Source: Amoebophrya sp. A120
Lineage: Eukaryota > Sar > Dinophyceae > Syndiniales > Amoebophryaceae
Assembly (NCBI GenBank): GCA_905178155.1
Contig: CAJINV010000002.1
Coordinates: forward strand, 5,451,709-5,515,708
Direction: 5' to 3'
DNA: 64,000 nt
This document shows, piece after piece, positions 33,066 through 45,406 of this stretch; position 1 is the first letter of the stretch, and each line of letters starts with the position of its first letter. The notes under the pieces were generated by a model that saw only the letters and a list, made by a program, of their open reading frames with translations, did no database searches and was not told the origin of the DNA. The position numbers and the translations under genes were made by a program.

Positions 33066-35183
33066 ATGGCTCCCGGTGAAAGTTCCGATCGCAACTCTGT
33101 CGCCTCCGACTCCGACAGCTGTCCATCGAGTTTCGACGATTTCACCGATTCGGAGGACGACCGGCGGCTGCACGAAAATGATTTGAAGACCCGCTCAGAA
33201 AAGCTTTTCACGTGGGAGAAGGAGTTCATGTTGAACGATGAAAAACACAACTCGGTGAAAAAACAGTACTACAAACGGGAAAAGGAGTTCTTGTGCTTCA
33301 AAACATCAATCTGCGAAGATGTTGACAGTTCTATGAGCCCGGCAGAGTGCCGCGGTCGTGGAGTATTAAATCACATTCGGGAAGACTTACAGTTGAGAGA
33401 AATTCAGTATGAAGAGCTGGTCGCGAGTAGACAATCTCCAGGCGAGAATGGCAATGGGGCAAAAGAAGCTGATAAAGCAGGCAGCAACTGCCAGTTCGTG
33501 CAGCACAGGACTGCCTTCGAAAAAACCGTTCGGGAAGCATTGGAATGTGTTAAAAAGGAGTTGCTGCGGAGGAGACGAAAGGCAGCAGCTGCAACTTCTT
33601 CCTCTGCGAGGGCCCCACCAGCAGGCGGACAAGAAGACGTGAAGGACGAGCGGCAGGACGAAGGTGAAGATACCGAAAATGGGGAGGCCGCTAGAACAGC
33701 CACTCGGGCAAGAATACGATATATGCTGGCCCGATCATTATATCGCACCTCCGGCCCGCAGCGGAATGACGTCGAGAGCAGCGAAAAGGGGCAACGAAGG
33801 GAGGACGAAATTTTTTCGCCCGCGTACAGATTTGAGTTCGAGCAGAACCAGGACACGAGCACACCATCATCTTCATCACAAGACGAACCCACTGCACCAG
33901 CAGGCCGTTCTGAAGATACAACAACCGCGCCGCTCCGCTGCGACTCAGACTCTCCTCGACGACGACGGCGCAGCCCACGACCCCCGGCAAAAACCTCGTC
34001 CGGCGCCTACGCTGCCACCCCGTGTATCCTGAAATACATGGCGGAGTGGGAAAATTGGTCCTGCAAAGACAAGTGGAAAACACCCGAAGAATTCCAAAAG
34101 CACCACGGCGACACACCGATCCACATCACGGAATTCTTCCCGCCAGATAGCAACGTGAAACCCTACAAGGTCCGCATTCCGATCAAGGACTACATCAGCT
34201 ACGCACGCGAGACGCAAGCGGATTTTCCCTGGTACCCCTTCGAGCGCGACTTCGACACGACCGTGTTTACCAAGAACAACCACGGCGCGAAAATCGACCA
34301 GGAGAACCGGGAGTTTCTCCTCCAGGATTTCCAACCGCTACCGGAACTCTTCGGCATCCAGGACGTGTTTGAGCTGACGAGCAGGCTCCGCCACGAATTC
34401 TTTCCCTACTCCTGCCACCGGTTCGTCATCCTCGGGGGGAAGCGAACCGGCGCGAATGTCCACCAAGATCCGCTGCACACCGCGGCGTGGAATTTACTGC
34501 TCGCCGGCCGAAAACGGTGGGTGTTTTTCAAACCGGGGACGGGGGAAAAAGAGATGCGGCTGCAGAGTGTTTCGAGCAAGACATCAACTTCTACACAAGC
34601 TGACGTTGACGACGGTGCTCGTAGTAGAATTCCGTCGACGAACAGCAGGAGCTGCAGTAGCACTACGGATGAAACTGAAAGTTGTAACTCCTATCAGAAG
34701 AAAAAACCTTCCCGTTACAACGACAGCGCTCCGTTCGACTGGTGGGCGGAAGCGTATCCGAAAATTAAGGAGGATAAAACGGTCGAGCTGTACGAAGTCG
34801 TGCAAAATCCCGGCGACACGGTGTACATTCCCCCGGACTGGTATCACGCCGTGTTGAATCTGGACGATTTCACGGTGGCGTGCACCAGTAACGTGTTGAC
34901 CGTGAAGATGCTCTTGAAGATTCTACAAGCGTACGACGCAGAGGAGATAAAATTCTCCGACGCGATGTTGGAAGAGATGCAGTTGGGACTGGAGATCTTG
35001 TTGGAAGAGATTGCCGCGCCCGCACAAATCGATAAGGATATAATCAACGAGGAGATGATGCAAAGATCACCAAAAAGATCGTCAGCCTCCTGTATTATGC
35101 AGAAGAACAGCTGCCATGCTGCTGCACACGACGAGATTACAACGGGTCGACGCGATTGCCGCGTCCACTATGGTGGGTCATAG
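33066..35183 (+). CDS. JmjC-domain Fe(II)/2-oxoglutarate oxygenase (JMJD6-like)
   Basis: A single uninterrupted exon, 705 residues, starting at ATG 33066 (context AATAAACATGG). The N-terminal 300 residues are acidic, Ser/Arg-rich and poorly conserved. From about residue 320 the JmjC fold appears: 'CHRFVILGGKRTGANVHQDP', then 'AAWNLLLAGRKRWVFF', which is the JMJD6-type core. The iron ligands are H466, D468 (H-x-D) and the distal H594 in 'PPDWYHAVLNL'. An insertion rich in Ser/Thr (about residues 500-550) separates the two halves. Family members hydroxylate or demethylate proteins (lysyl hydroxylation in JMJD6); substrate and location here are unknown. The intact triad predicts an active enzyme. 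It is one of the few genes here with no introner. Confidence 0.9.
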   Translation: MAPGESSDRNSVASDSDSCPSSFDDFTDSEDDRRLHENDLKTRSEKLFTWEKEFMLNDEKHNSVKKQYYKREKEFLCFKTSICEDVDSSMSPAECRGRGVLNHIREDLQLREIQYEELVASRQSPGENGNGAKEADKAGSNCQFVQHRTAFEKTVREALECVKKELLRRRRKAAAATSSSARAPPAGGQEDVKDERQDEGEDTENGEAARTATRARIRYMLARSLYRTSGPQRNDVESSEKGQRREDEIFSPAYRFEFEQNQDTSTPSSSSQDEPTAPAGRSEDTTTAPLRCDSDSPRRRRRSPRPPAKTSSGAYAATPCILKYMAEWENWSCKDKWKTPEEFQKHHGDTPIHITEFFPPDSNVKPYKVRIPIKDYISYARETQADFPWYPFERDFDTTVFTKNNHGAKIDQENREFLLQDFQPLPELFGIQDVFELTSRLRHEFFPYSCHRFVILGGKRTGANVHQDPLHTAAWNLLLAGRKRWVFFKPGTGEKEMRLQSVSSKTSTSTQADVDDGARSRIPSTNSRSCSSTTDETESCNSYQKKKPSRYNDSAPFDWWAEAYPKIKEDKTVELYEVVQNPGDTVYIPPDWYHAVLNLDDFTVACTSNVLTVKMLLKILQAYDAEEIKFSDAMLEEMQLGLEILLEEIAAPAQIDKDIINEEMMQRSPKRSSASCIMQKNSCHAAAHDEITTGRRDCRVHYGGS

Positions 35184-35893
35184 AAAAGAAAATAAAACGT
35201 GTTTATGTTGCACCATTTTTTTTACCTACAGCCCGCGACTTCTGGCCACTGCGGTCCATGATCGAAGTTTATTGAAAAGACAACAAGCATTTACTTCTAC
35301 AGCAGTATGAAGATGTGTTGCTGTTGCCATTCCCATTTCTCGTCTTCGTCAAGTCGCATTAGCAGAGCTTTTTACAACCACTTGTTCCCTCGTTCAACCC
35401 TTATTTCGCTGTTTGGTATCACTAAAGGGTTTCTTCGACGTCCTGCATGTTTCGATGATTCGAGATCCAGAGGCGTGCACGTACGAGAGAAGATATTTTC
35501 GAAAAATTATGGCAGCTGTGTTCTCGTCTTCAAGAATGAACCAGACAGAGGGAGCAAAAGACAGAACGAGGAAGAGGGAGTTTGCTCGTCGGGGCTCTTG
35601 CAAAAAACCTCAATTTATATGGCTTCTTGATGTGTTTTACGTCGATGAAAATGAGAATTATCATGATGAAAGTTTCTTAGTCTGTCGGATTGGTTCGGCG
35701 GATCGTTCCGATCTTGCTGGGCCTTCACTGACGACTACACCAAATGTCATAGTTACTCTGATGAAAATGAATGGTCAAGAGCTCTCGTTCCTATAAAGAA
35801 AATTCTCGAGGAGCAGTTCTAGAATCACTAGACTAGCAAGCAGGGTACTCATTGTGTTGCAAGAGGAAGAGCCAAATTGTACACATCAACATC
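35184..35893. other. Intergenic, no gene seen
   Basis: About 700 bp. Overlapping ORFs of about 110-127 codons (35307-35796) have biased composition and no family match, so they are not called. Confidence 0.4.
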
Positions 35894-38502
35894 ATGTTGA
35901 TCTCTACAAGGAAAGCGCAGCAGCAGTTCACGCAGGAGCCGCTCTCGCCGAGCCGGTTGCACCGCAAGAAGCAGCATTCCTACAAGGGTTGGTGCGAGCG
36001 GTGCCGCACCGTGCACGACTGGCGCAGCGGGGAAAACGTGACCAAGGCGTGCATTCCGCCCCTGCACGTCACGGAATTGTTCGACGAGCGAAGGGAGGAG
36101 GTGGTGAAGGTGCCCAAGGTATGTTCATGAATCTTGCAAGACGCTTATTTTGTTCAAGGTGACCATCATGATCATGCGTACAACTACAGGCTGAAGGCTG
36201 AGAAAAAAAATGATGCATCTGATATACTGTGTAAAAGTAGTACTATCTACTTCCACCGACCGAACATCTGCGACCTTCTACCGGACTACCGACATCAAAT
36301 CGTAACCCCTGGACCTTTTCAGGATTACCGTGCCGCGCTGTACGCCTACGAAGGCGCTGGTGGCTACTACACCCTGGAGGGCGTTCTGGACACGTTTTTC
36401 GGCAAGAACCCGCATTTTCCGGGCTACAGCGTGTGGCTCCGGGATGTGAACGAGGAAACCCCCGAGCCGAGTAGCGAAGAGGACGAGGACGGGAGCGAGG
36501 AGACGGGTTCGAATACTCCTACGGGCTTTGAGGAAAATGATAATCCGGTGCACCGGGGCGAAAATTTTGTGACCAAGACCGGTCGTGAAGATCATGCTAC
36601 AACAACAGGAGGTGAATCCAGTCCAACCAAAGGGGGTCAACTTCTGCTCAAGGGCATGGTGGCGGAGGACGATCGCTTTTTCCGGTTGTTAAAGCGCAAC
36701 CGCACGTGCTTCGTATGCATTGCAGGAAATATCTCTGGGGTTGAAAGAATGCAAGGGTCGTTTGTCATGCAACGCTGCGAAAGCGACATTTTTCTGATAT
36801 GCACTAAGAAATAGGGGAATAGAGTGGACATCACCGCCTAGGAATTCAAGAAGTTGTATATGTACAAATATCTATGTGCTTGGCGGCCGACGGACAAATG
36901 AGGCGCTGTCGTGATTCTTCAATGAGCGTAATCACAAGTTTCTTCTTCTTCTAGACCCGGATTTATATTTGCAAGGCATACTTTGGCACGCGAAACAACG
37001 CGACCACCCGAAAGCGGTCCAACTCCCGGTCGCCGAAAAAAGCGGGCTCGCCGAACAAGACCGGCGGAACTACTACTCACTACAACCCGCTGAACCCGGA
37101 GTCGAACCCGGCCACCCTTATTTCCGAGCAGGACATATGGGGTTCTCAAACGTTACATTCAAAGAGTACCTAAATCTGTGCGAAATTTGTAATGCTAAAT
37201 GTGCAGCCTCCCCCCTTTGACTATTGCTATTCTTGCATTACAAATTCGTGTAACAGTTGAGAATGTAACAGTTGAGAATGCCATAGGACATCTACAGGAA
37301 GTGGGACAACGAAAAGGGCTTCCGGATTCCGGAAAAGCTGGTGCAGAAAACCGTCATGCTGGAGGCGGAGAACACCATCGAAAAACAGCACTCCCTGGTG
37401 CGCAACTTACGCATTGCAAATAAATATGTCTGGGTCCGGAAGGTTGCAACTTGTCATGCTGAATCTGAATCATGCAAAAACTCTGCGTAGCATGATTAGC
37501 AACAGCCGTCCTTTTTTACCACGTTGAGAGAGAATTTCTCATGCAGGATAGGCATGATAGAGATCATCTCACAGAATTTGCCATGCTAGGTGCTGCATTT
37601 CAGGCCTCATGGGTAATGGAAAACCTGCATGACAAATAATCTGGCAACATCCTTCCAGATCCAGACCCAGACATATTTGCATTGGATACAACTCCTTCGT
37701 GTACAACGAGTACGACGCCGTATCCTGGCCCTTGACTTTCTTTTTCGGTACGGTGCTGCCGAACACCCGGAAAGAGATCGTGGAGATGAACCAAAAAGCG
37801 AAAAACCTCTCCGTGCCACCCACTGCATCTCCGGGCGGTGACAATAACAACGACCAGACCACAAACGAGGAGGACAAAAAGTTCGAAGAGCCGGAGCAGG
37901 CGTTTTTCGATTCCGACCTGTGGAAGCGGTTCGTGAACCAGTACAAGCCCGGCAGAACAACGTCGACAACCGGAGCAGGAGGTACTAAAAATACGTCGAA
38001 GAACGAGGACACTTCTACCCGCCCCCTCCTGCAGATGAAACTGCTGCCGTCGTTTCTGACCAACCCGAAGGAGCGGAAAAACCGGGAGGACGCGCAGTTC
38101 GCGAAGTTTGCGGCGCAGCTGCAGCGGGTCTACGAGGTGAAAATGGAACAATTCCTGTCGCCGTCGGACGAACAGGAAGCTGGTACAACTACATCAACAA
38201 GTGACGGAGCGAAAGAGGAACAAGCCGATCGAGAGACCCCGTCCTCGGGAGCAGCACAAAATGTTGAGCAACAAGAAACTACGGAGGAAGTACAACAAGA
38301 TCAAGACGCGACATCCTCTGCGCCCGCGTCCGCCACCCGGGTGCACATCCTCCCGCCGCTGAAGGAGTGCGATGCGAAGATGCGCCGGGCACGGAAGAAA
38401 ATGCAGGCGGATGACCGGTGTTTCAAGCCGTACGAAGGAAACAACAACTCGATGAATTACGACGACGAATTTTTCGTTTACGCCAGGTGGGCAAAGTTCT
38501 AG
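35894..38502 (+). CDS. Hypothetical protein, five exons, N-terminal CxxC
   Basis: Exons 35894-36118, 36323-about 36713, about 36986-37151, 37298-about 37407 and about 37694-38502 join in frame to about 566 residues. Exon 1 has C34-x2-C37, H41 and C53 in 'GWCERCRTVHDW', a possible zinc site. Exon 2 has 'ALYAYEGAGGYYTLEGVLDTFF' followed by an acidic low-complexity run. Exon 3 is basic, Ser/Asn-rich. Exons 4-5 give 'KWDNEKGFRIPEKL' and 'SFVYNEYDAVSWPLTFFFG', then another Ser/Glu-rich stretch. I do not recognise the family. Introns 1 (36119-36322) and 3 (37152-37297) are GT-AG; introns 2 and 4 are introners. The start is the first ATG in the frame of exon 1; the frame is open for a further 14 codons upstream without ATG. 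Confidence 0.65.
36709..36985 (+). mobile_element. Degenerate family 1 introner (TSD CTTCG/CTTTG)
   Basis: The element 36714-36980 starts TATGCATTGCAGGAAATATC and ends ATTTATATTTGCAAGGCATA, with 'TCTCTGGGGTTGAAAGAATG' and 'CTTCTTCTAGACCC' echoing the family 1 ends. Flanks match 4/5. Removing 272 nt keeps the frame ('RTCFGTRNN'). An alternative GT-AG cut (36713-36975) is also in frame. Confidence 0.7.
37403..37693 (+). mobile_element. Introner family 1b (TSD CAACT)
   Basis: The element 37408-37688 has ends 'AAATATGTCTGGGTCCGGAAG' on the left (with an adjacent TACGCATTGC tip) and 'CAGACCCAGACATATTTGC' on the right; exact CAACT flanks. Removing 286 nt gives 'SLVRNSFVYNEYD'. The interior matches the copy at 63678 in the same orientation. 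Confidence 0.85.
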
Positions 38503-39443
38503 ACGAAGGCTGCGACTGCGTTTTGTTGTAGTTGAATGAGCTTCTTGAGGAAGATATTGCAAACGGAAGCTGCAGCGCGGCAAGTGAAAGTGTGTATAAT
38601 TTTTCCCTAGCTGGCGAACGAAAATCAAATCATGAACCAAGAAGTACAAATTTTTACTTCAGCCAACAATCGCGAGCGGACAAGGATGCTTTTCGTGAGA
38701 ATTACCTCACGGAAAATGAAGTGAAAAGTTCGAAGATGATGTCTGTACTGTATGATGAACAAAAAACGCTTTATTTAACGACCACCAGACTCGACCCGCC
38801 CCGGCGCTTCTCGTCCAGGAGGGTCGTTACAGCTCATGCTGATAAAAGAAAAAAGAGGGTGCTGTTTGGAACCACGCCAGGCTCAGGGGGTCACTGAATC
38901 GATCAGATTGCGGTATGCAATAAAAGTCGATCCTGACACAAGAAGCCCATCGGTATCTATTGCCGTGTCATGTCAGCACTCAAAGGCTTTCGCTCTCGGT
39001 CACTTCAACAAGTCTATTCCCCTCGGTCGTGCCGTGATGATATTGAAACAGACTTTTACTTCGGTCTTGCACTAGCTTTTGAGTTACTTCCTGTTTTCTT
39101 ATTCCTGCCCCCTCTCTGATTCTGTAACTGTATCTGGTCGGCTTTGGTGATGGCTATTCGGTGGTAACAGAATTTCTGTTCGTGTAGACGACAACGCTTC
39201 GCGGCGTAATCGAATCTATTTATCTGTTTATGTTTAATCGAAAATTTAGCAGCACGAGCAGGGCCAGGGCTCTTTCGCTTTTTACCCCTGCTGCTAGCGC
39301 AACAACTGTAGATTGATACACAGTTTCAGTTAAGGATTTTCCTCGAGCTCCTTCAGAGCTTTATTTCTTTGCTCCTCTGCTTCTGCAGCTACTGCGAACG
39401 ATTCGGCGTTGTGAAAATCAGCAAACCTTTCGCCTCACAAAGA
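38503..39443. other. Intergenic, no gene seen
   Basis: A 121-codon ORF at 38532-38897 has no recognisable domain. No structural RNA seen. Confidence 0.4.
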
Positions 39444-39848
39444 ATGGCACTGACCCCGTCGGAGATCGGGAAGCACAACAAGCAGGCGGATTGCTGGGTG
39501 ATATCCTGTGCAAAAGAAAGTATCGTACTAGTATAAATTGCATTACAAATTTTCCGAAGAACAAAAATGCAATTTGTCATCCTATTTCAGGTGGAAACTT
39601 GGATTTGTCATGCACATCTGCAATTAGTACGAGCACGATACTTTTGCACAGGATAGGTGATTATCGGCGACGACGTGTACGACGTCACCAACTGGCTGCC
39701 AAACCACCCTGGCGGCGTGAAACCCATCATGAACTACGCCGGGCAAGACGCCACGGAGGAGTTCGACATGCTGCACGAGCGCGAAGTGATCAAGAAAGTC
39801 GGAATCAAGAAGGGCTTCGTGAAACACCTCGGGAAACTGCAGAAGTGA
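39444..39848 (+). CDS. Cytochrome b5-domain haem protein
   Basis: Exons 39444-39497 and 39657-39848 encode 81 residues, essentially a bare cytochrome b5 domain, an electron carrier for desaturases and other oxidoreductases. Motifs: 'VYDVTNWLPNHPGG' with haem ligand H35 and 'AGQDATEEFDMLH' with the second ligand H58 (23 residues apart, typical). The usual C-terminal membrane anchor is absent, since the protein ends 'KHLGKLQK', so it should be soluble. The N-terminus 'ALTPSEIGKHNKQADCWVII' is the standard b5 start and is rebuilt only after removing the 159-nt GT-AG introner in codon 19. Confidence 0.95.
39497..39660 (+). mobile_element. Introner, TATCCTG-type, in cytochrome b5 (TSD GGTGA)
   Basis: The element 39502-39655 starts TATCCTGTGCAAAAG and ends ATACTTTTGCACAGGATA, with exact GGTGA flanks. 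GT lies within the left repeat and the AG combines the element's last A with the right repeat's first G, giving intron 39498-39656 (159 nt), in frame across a conserved motif. It is the clearest case in the window. Confidence 0.95.
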
Positions 39849-40836
39849 CACGCAAGAGAAGAGGAAGTGCTGATGATGAAGACGGGGCAAGTGATGTGAT
39901 TCAGAAATCATAGTTTCACTACTTGCTTTGTACTTATCGTTAGACACAACTTCATCGCCGGTTGTGATGCAACTATTTCTATACGCCCCATGAATGCAGT
40001 AGAAATGCAAGGGTAGTCGACGCTTCTATTTCGACGTGACGCAGCGGACTTCTTTGTGCTGCCGTGGTGGCAATTTTTTTCTCGAGTAACGCCGAAAAAG
40101 CTGCTTGGTCAAAAAATGGTTGCAAGAACTGAAGTCAATGTGCTTCTGTCATGAAGCCGCATCCTTGTTCTAGTGTTTTTGTTCGCACTGATGTCTTGGC
40201 CTCTCATCTGACGCCTGCCAACAGTGGTGATAAATTGGGCGATTGGAGGGTATAATCGTATGAGACTACTTACGACATTCCTGGTCGTGGTTTTCGTTTA
40301 TGCCGCTGTCGTATTCATTGTCTCGATCGCAAACTCCATCACCGTGGTCGATGTCCAACTGAAATGATTTACCAGGACGGACCCGGATGTCAAACCTGGT
40401 TGGACGTCGAGAGAGATGCAGATGCTGATGCAGGTACTCCGCGACAAAACGGCATGACGAGACCAGAGGACGGAATTCGACTTTCGTTTCGTTGCCGTCG
40501 TGAAGATGAATTCTCTGCTTCTACTTTGGAGTGATTATCGAGAGTAGCGATGTCCGTGTTTCGTGTCGTTCTCGTTTTGTCGTCGTCGTCTGTCTCTATT
40601 ATCAATATGATCTTTAACGACCTAGGACAACTTCCGTGGCCCAGAGATCGTTCGTCGATTCTTGCATCCACTCGCTCTAAACTTCGAGTCCACTCGTCGT
40701 CCTCGGCAGTGTGAGCGTAGTACATTTTCATTGTGCTAATTGCACCTGCCTCCAAGCTGCACATGCGTCTCATTCTTGTTTCGACTATATACTTAAATCA
40801 ATAACCGAAACCATAGAAAACAGTTGAACGACGAGA
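39849..40836. other. Intergenic, no gene seen
   Basis: About 990 bp without a supported gene. A minus-strand 127-codon ORF (40390-40773) has no recognisable features. Confidence 0.4.
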
Positions 40837-43800
40837 ATGATGACGCAAGTACAACAAGCGGCGTCCCAGCACTCGCAGTCCACCTCTGCAGCATCGTCCA
40901 CTAGTCAGGCTCCAGTGTCAGGTCGTGCTGCCACTTCTAGAACTGGGTGCGATGATGATGAGTCCAAGAAACCACGAGCCCTCTGTTCAACGTCTTTCGA
41001 GCAAATAATGACCACGTCGGCAACTTCCGGAACTTGCTCTTGCAACAGTGCGAGCAGTGGTACTAGTGGTTCTGCTTCATTCACTTCCAATGCGACACCT
41101 ACTTCTACTGCAACATCTTCGTCCTCCCTCTTCACAGCCGCCTTGAACCTGTTCAACATTGCACCAGCGAATGAGAATGGACGAGTTGATGACCATCTTC
41201 CACCAGAAATGAACCAAGAAGCTCCTTCTCCAGCTACAACTGAAAACAAACCAGCCAAGAAGCGTCGAATCATCCGGCGCATGAGACACACGGCAGCTGG
41301 GGCTGCTGCATCTGCTTCTACTCAGGGCAAGGAAATGAAATTACCTTGTGGAAGCGATGACGTTGACGACGGTGAAAAAGATGCCCGCTGCGGAATTATG
41401 AATCACGAAGAAGAGGACGCCAGCAATTCTTCTACAACTGAACCCGTCGCAATCGCAATTGCCGATGACGCGGGCGGAAATAGCTTTGGTCGTCGCACTC
41501 TGCAACACTTCTCGAAGATGAAAAACAAGAAGAAACGATCTTCCCCGGTGGGTTCTTGCCGCGATGCGGCTTTGGCGTTTCTGATCGACGCGACAACCAG
41601 TCTAGAAGGTGCAGTTGCGGTACACCAAGACCGGAAGTGCGAGGAAGAGCAAGATGATGATGGGACGAAAAGGACAAAATCTTCTTCATCTCCATCTCCC
41701 TTGGTGACAGGTCACAGCGACACGAGCTGTGTGCTGGCGATTTCGTGTCGAAAAGGAGCAGACAGTCTTTCTTTTCCCTCCTCTGCGAGAAGAACTAGAG
41801 CTACAGCTTCTTCTCCCATTCCGGATGGAAGTGTGGTCACCGTCACCGCTCCTGGAACAGAAAATGACAAAAACATCACGAAGATGAAGATCACTACTCT
41901 CCTAAAGAATAACAAACCACCCCCCGCGCACAAGCTGCAGCGGCTGCCAGCGATTCAGGAAGAGGATGAGGACGAGCAGGAGGAAGATCATGAAACTGCG
42001 ATCATAAACTGCTGTCCCGACGGCGAACAGGTGGCACAGGTTGCCGTGGTGCAGGGCTCCGCTGCACTGCACGCCTACGCCTCTGCGAAGGCAGACAGCA
42101 CGGGTGGGATCCTCAGCCTCGCCTGCATCCCCGTCATCGTGCCGTTTTCCATGCCCTACGAGAACGTCATCGACTTTTTTCCGCTGAACGATCGGTATTT
42201 TTTTCGAAGGAAAGTGTTGGATTTTCATTTTAGTAATTTTTTCCGTTGAAAATAATGATATATGCTGAGCTAGTTGACGAGCTTGTCTTGCGTCATATTT
42301 GTCACTTGGCTTGATGTTGCACAAAAATCAAAAGCTTCTAGGATGAATGCAAGATGAGTGTCAGAATCCTTGCTGCAACTGCATAGAGCACTACAACAGA
42401 GTGCTGGCTATTTTTATGTTGAAGGAGGTTTCTACTGCTGGATTTCAATAGAATTTTCCTGAAATCGGATCGATCCCAGGGCGACGAAGTTCCAGAAGAC
42501 TTTGATCGTCCTGACTATGACACAAGGCACGGTCTCCCTGGTCCAGCTCCTCCTGGGTGACTTGTTGGGCGGGTTTCTGGGCGGCGTGATGGCGACGTGC
42601 GGAAGCTACGCCACCTCCCCTCAAGGTATCGCGTGGCTGCCGACCTACACGGTGCTGTCTTTCCTCAACGGCTCCGTGGCGGCGCTCAGTCTGCTGGAAA
42701 AGGTATGTCAACTAGAACTCCTCGGTGGATGGTTCTCACGGGCGCCTCGTGTGATGCTGGCAACCCCCTCTTTAGTTGTTCTGTTGTGATTAAGTGCGTT
42801 CATTTCATGAGGTGGGTGTGTTTTCCTTTTCTTCAACATCATATGATTAAATAAGGAGGCTCATTCTTCGGGGGCTGTTGCTTCGGCCTCCTCGGTCTTG
42901 ATTTGAGTTGTCGTAAATGAGTTTGAAGGAAATCAAAAACTGCCAACGCACCACAGATTGCCTTCTCGAAGTTTGCTTTTCTGTCCCTGACCAACCCCTT
43001 CGCCGTGAATTTCGTGCACGCGGTATGAAAGTGGAAAACCTGACTTCCCGTGCTGCCTGTCGGTGCCCCCCGTAGTTGTGGGGCAATAAATGCAAAATCG
43101 AAAGAATGCAAATGCATCTCTACTCGTGCAGCTGTTGTGGCTTTTTATTCTTGGCAGTACGAACTGACAAGTTCTGCCCGCTGAAAAATTGTCCTGCGCA
43201 GAACCTGACACAGTTTCTTTGTCTTGCTAGTATTGTTTTTGGCGTTGTACTGACTAGTGATGGAGTTCTTGAAATGAGGGGGAGATGCTTGTTAGGGTTG
43301 TTGTCGAGTTGTCCACTTTCATCCGCGGTGGTGCTAGCAGCGCCGGTCTGCTCCTTCGCCGGCGTGTATTACAGCCACCAGCTTTTGAAGGAATTGCGGG
43401 CGATATACTAGCTAACTGTCCCCTCGCCCAAAGCCAAAAATTGAAAGAATTGTCTTGCATGGACAGTACCACATGAAACATCATCCGTTGATCATTTGCA
43501 AGACACGACATAATTTTTCGGTCGTTGAGAACACAGACCCTTAATTCAGCAAGCCAGGTCCTATCTTTCGTATGCCTATTTTGCAGGAGATCGTCTTCGT
43601 TGGGATTACGGAAATCTTCTTTTTCGGCGTACTGAAATAGTGCAACATCTCGCATGATCACCAATTGCCGAGCAGGGGGACATTTGTAGTGCATAGGGGA
43701 TGCACTCAGCCAGTGGGTCGCTCGTCGACACCAGTCTCGACATAACGCAGCAGAACGCGGCTCTCGCAGGTGGATTAGCTTCCTCCTCAACCCCCGGTGC

Positions 43801-43903
43801 TCTACCAGGAACGGAGATGCACCGGTCCGCGGCCGCCCAGAATCTCGTGCCCTTCTCCGGTCGGCCGCACACTATTGTCTCCTCCTCCGGTGAGGACCAA
43901 TAA
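40837..43903 (+). CDS. Multi-exon membrane protein with long disordered N-terminus
   Basis: Exons: 40837-42194, 42480-42702, 42957-43022, 43214-about 43404, about 43592-43628 and 43697-43903; about 693 residues in a continuous frame. Exon 1 (about 450 residues) is Ser/Thr/Glu-rich with a basic KKRRIIRRMRH patch. The following exons encode hydrophobic segments: 'SLVQLLLGDLLGGFLGGVM', 'WLPTYTVLSFLNGSVAALSL', 'FLCLASIVFGVVL', 'SSAVVLAAPVCSFAGVYY' and 'IVFVGITEIFFFG', so perhaps 4-5 membrane spans, then a Ser-rich tail. Introns 1-3 and 5 are GT-AG (intron 5 only 68 nt). Intron 4 (about 43403-43589) has no GT-AG cut that keeps 'KELRAIVFVGI'; AT-AG fits. I do not recognise the family. Exons 3-6 are the least certain. 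Confidence 0.55.
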
Positions 43904-45406
43904 GGGACCGGGGAAGTGTAGTTGTAGTGAGAAGAGAAGCGAAGTACTTAGAACGAAAAAACAACAATAAGCAGTCTCGTGAAGTAGAGCCTGACAATGG
44001 GAACAAAAACGAAAACCACGACGCACATATAATACACTAAGTTAGTAGCACCAGGCTTGTTGTCTTCTACTAGGGAATTGTCGTTCGATTGTCTCGATGT
44101 ACAGGTATTCGTCGCAGGATTGTTCTTTCCTGTTCCTGTAAATTTTCTGTTACAGATGAATGAAAAAATGAAAAATTTCATTGTCCGTATCGTCTCCCCG
44201 CATCAGAATCTTGAGAACTTTCAAAAAGCCCATCTAGCGCGACCACACTCCGTCTTGATACAAATTCGCAAGAACGTACGCCTACTCTATTTCAGCTGTC
44301 AGTTGTTTCATCGCCCGCGCAATCCTTGTGCTTTTATTTGAAGAGATCATTTAAGTACGGAATACAGTTACAGATAAATCGAAATCGGGCTTCCCGAGGG
44401 TCCGTCGAGTTCTTGTGCTCCGATACTGTCCACCAAAAAGAATCTCCGAACAGGAGCAAATTCGAATTTTAGCATCCTGGTAAAGGTGAAAGTAGGTTTC
44501 ACAGTCTCTTTTGCTTCGCGTTCTTTTTCCTTTTCGTTCGAGATATTTTTCGAATTGGAAGAGAATGATGAAAGATGTTTCTCCGAAGCAAAACGAAAAC
44601 AGTTGCGAAAAAACGCCTTTGCTGCTAAGAAATTGCCACGAAATGTCTAATGGAAGAGCATGTTCGTCCTACTAGCAATGTCGGTCAAAGTGAAAAAGAA
44701 CACATTGATCCCGGAATGATCTCAAGGTGAAGAGAAAGATCCAGCCATTTTGTTCCAAAAATTGAAATTCATTCCGTCCAACATCGAGGTTCAAATTTGT
44801 GTCAAATCTCCCAACGCATGCCTCACTCAATATTCGCCGCCGGGAAGATCGACCCATGTTGTATGACTGGGAAAATAAAGTCGGTCAAGAAAGTCGTCTG
44901 CCGCTCCTGGCAAATGAGTATGTCGAGGAACGATCGAACGATGATTCAATCATTGCGAAGTACACGCGCTTCTAAGACTTGGTAGACAAAAAGTCTTGGA
45001 TGTGTCGTGGCACGACAGTGGACGCCGAGACTTCTTATCATATATGTAGTACTTCTACTAAAAAGCGTTTGCAATCAACACTCTAATTCTATTTCGCATC
45101 CAAAAGTACAAGTTTGTAGTCAAATCTCATCTCGTGGTGTACTAGCGGCCAGTTTGTCAAGTCGCTCTTGTTGTACAACTAGCGTCAAGTCTGTCAGTCA
45201 CCTCGTAGTGCTTTAAACCCACTCGTACCATTGTCTTCTACAACTTCTACAAGCGGGAAAAAGCAATTGTGATTATAAAGCTCCAAAATAAAAGCGCGAG
45301 GCGATTTCGAACGCGAGCACTCTGTGGGCCGAACAATCTCTTGGCAGTCCAAAAACAAGGAGAACGCACTCACATACTTAGTAAAAGTATAGATACAAAG
45401 ATAACC
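43904..45406. other. Intergenic, no gene seen
   Basis: About 1.5 kb, AT-rich, with only short unconvincing ORFs. Confidence 0.45.

Noticed and set aside
35307-35796. Overlapping + strand ORFs of 107-127 codons after the JmjC gene
   Set aside because: Overlapping frames with no domain and no supported splice context; likely 3' non-coding sequence.
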